DNA of 64,000 bases, taken from contig NC_135137.1 of the NCBI RefSeq assembly GCF_051014445.1, positions 33,915,501 through 33,979,500 of the forward strand, read 5' to 3'. A model generated the notes under the pieces. It did no database searches. It had not been told where the DNA came from and was given only the letters and a program-made list of their open reading frames with translations. Shown one piece after another: positions 63,401-64,000 of the stretch. Origin of the DNA: Colletes latitarsis (Eukaryota > Arthropoda > Insecta > Hymenoptera > Colletidae). Position numbers and translations under genes: made by a program. Position 1 is the first letter of the stretch. Each line of letters begins with the position of its first letter.

Positions 63401-64000
63401 CTCTTCGTTCCCTGTTCCTACGACTCGGTGCAGTGGCGTGTTACCCCAATGCCAAAAAAGTCTAGTCTAGTCTAGAGAACCAAAGTTACTGTAAGCGATT
63501 ATTTGTGGATCGGGAATATTATCTCTGGGGAAGGTAGACTCTGTTTCTGAGAAGTAATGTTCCACGTCTATGACGATTTTATCTCTGCACTGGAGTGAAG
63601 TAGTAAAGAGGGCCCAAGTGGAATCTTTCTTACATCGATGAGGGACTATACAGTCTGGCAGACACGTTACCTTGCGACTTGGGTAACGAAGAGAAAGACA
63701 AAGGAAAGACGAAGACTAATTACTCAGAGTCGAAAACCTTCCGGGAGTAGTGCGTCAGGGGAACTTGTTCCTGATCCTTGGGAAGGCGTCCTTAAATATT
63801 AAGATCGAGAATAAGTCTGTTGCATAAATTAAAAAGTACGATATGTGAAGAATTTCCTTTGCAAATATTACACGTTAGAAAATATTTGTCAAAAATTCTG
63901 TTTGGTGGGATTGCGCGCCACTGGTTCGAACGGAGACAGACGGAACCCGGATAAGCTGTATTGCGTTTAACTGAGCGAGCGAGAGGGGTGTAGAGTGAAG
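57491..64000. other. Gene-free stretch to the window end
   Basis: No gene recognised. Frames in CpG-rich blocks (58808-59706, 60178-60901, 62803-63325) overlap antisense and carry no known domain. Simple repeats are an A-rich run at 62871-62881 and three TCTAG units at 63461-63475. A real exon at or beyond the right edge cannot be excluded. Confidence 0.4.

Overview
The window looks like non-coding DNA from an insect nuclear genome, most likely a hymenopteran such as a bee or ant. The signs are an alternation of AT-rich stretches with GC- and CpG-rich blocks, CpG dinucleotides that are plainly not depleted (for example 43141-43200), several small non-autonomous transposon families, and no bacterial, viral or organellar gene organisation. 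The taxonomic call is inference from style; there is no marker gene. I recognise no protein-coding gene, tRNA or rRNA. The longest open frames (up to about 240 codons) lie in CpG-rich blocks, often overlap each other antisense, and resemble no family I know.

The most informative signals are two sequences on the minus strand with the textbook form of a zero-nucleotide recursive splice site: a branch-like motif, a long pyrimidine tract, then AG directly followed by GTAAGT. They lie at 4966-5000 and 53177-53215, same strand, about 48 kb apart. The simplest reading is that most or all of the window is one very long intron of a minus-strand gene whose exons lie outside, and that the intron is removed stepwise. 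A weaker site of the same form is at 49833-49860. Possible small exons or alternative donors on the same strand are at 7950-7984 and 14265-14275.

The rest is intronic or intergenic sequence salted with repeats. (1) An ~860-bp repeat is present twice in direct orientation (5938-6800 and 37848-38702). (2) A TA-flanked family with termini reading tacagggtgttcggcc has one complete ~1.04-kb copy with ~110-bp inverted arms (40517-41554), one 5'-truncated copy (15237-15842) and one short derivative (42357-42689). (3) An ~190-bp inverted-repeat family has two complete copies (15037-15225, 51393-51584) and two half copies (6880-6930, 48549-48586). (4) TTAA-flanked, piggyBac-like MITEs include a perfect one at 11103-11231, weaker ones at 116-240 and 34199-34388, and isolated ends. 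There are also two local duplications (36493-36755; 44283-44910), a perfect 12-bp-arm palindrome (17452-17478), an E-box cluster (4080-4455) and several strand-asymmetric purine or pyrimidine tracts.

Candidate regulatory content (E-boxes, GAGA-type purine tracts) would suit enhancers in a large developmental or neuronal gene intron, but nothing in the sequence names that gene.
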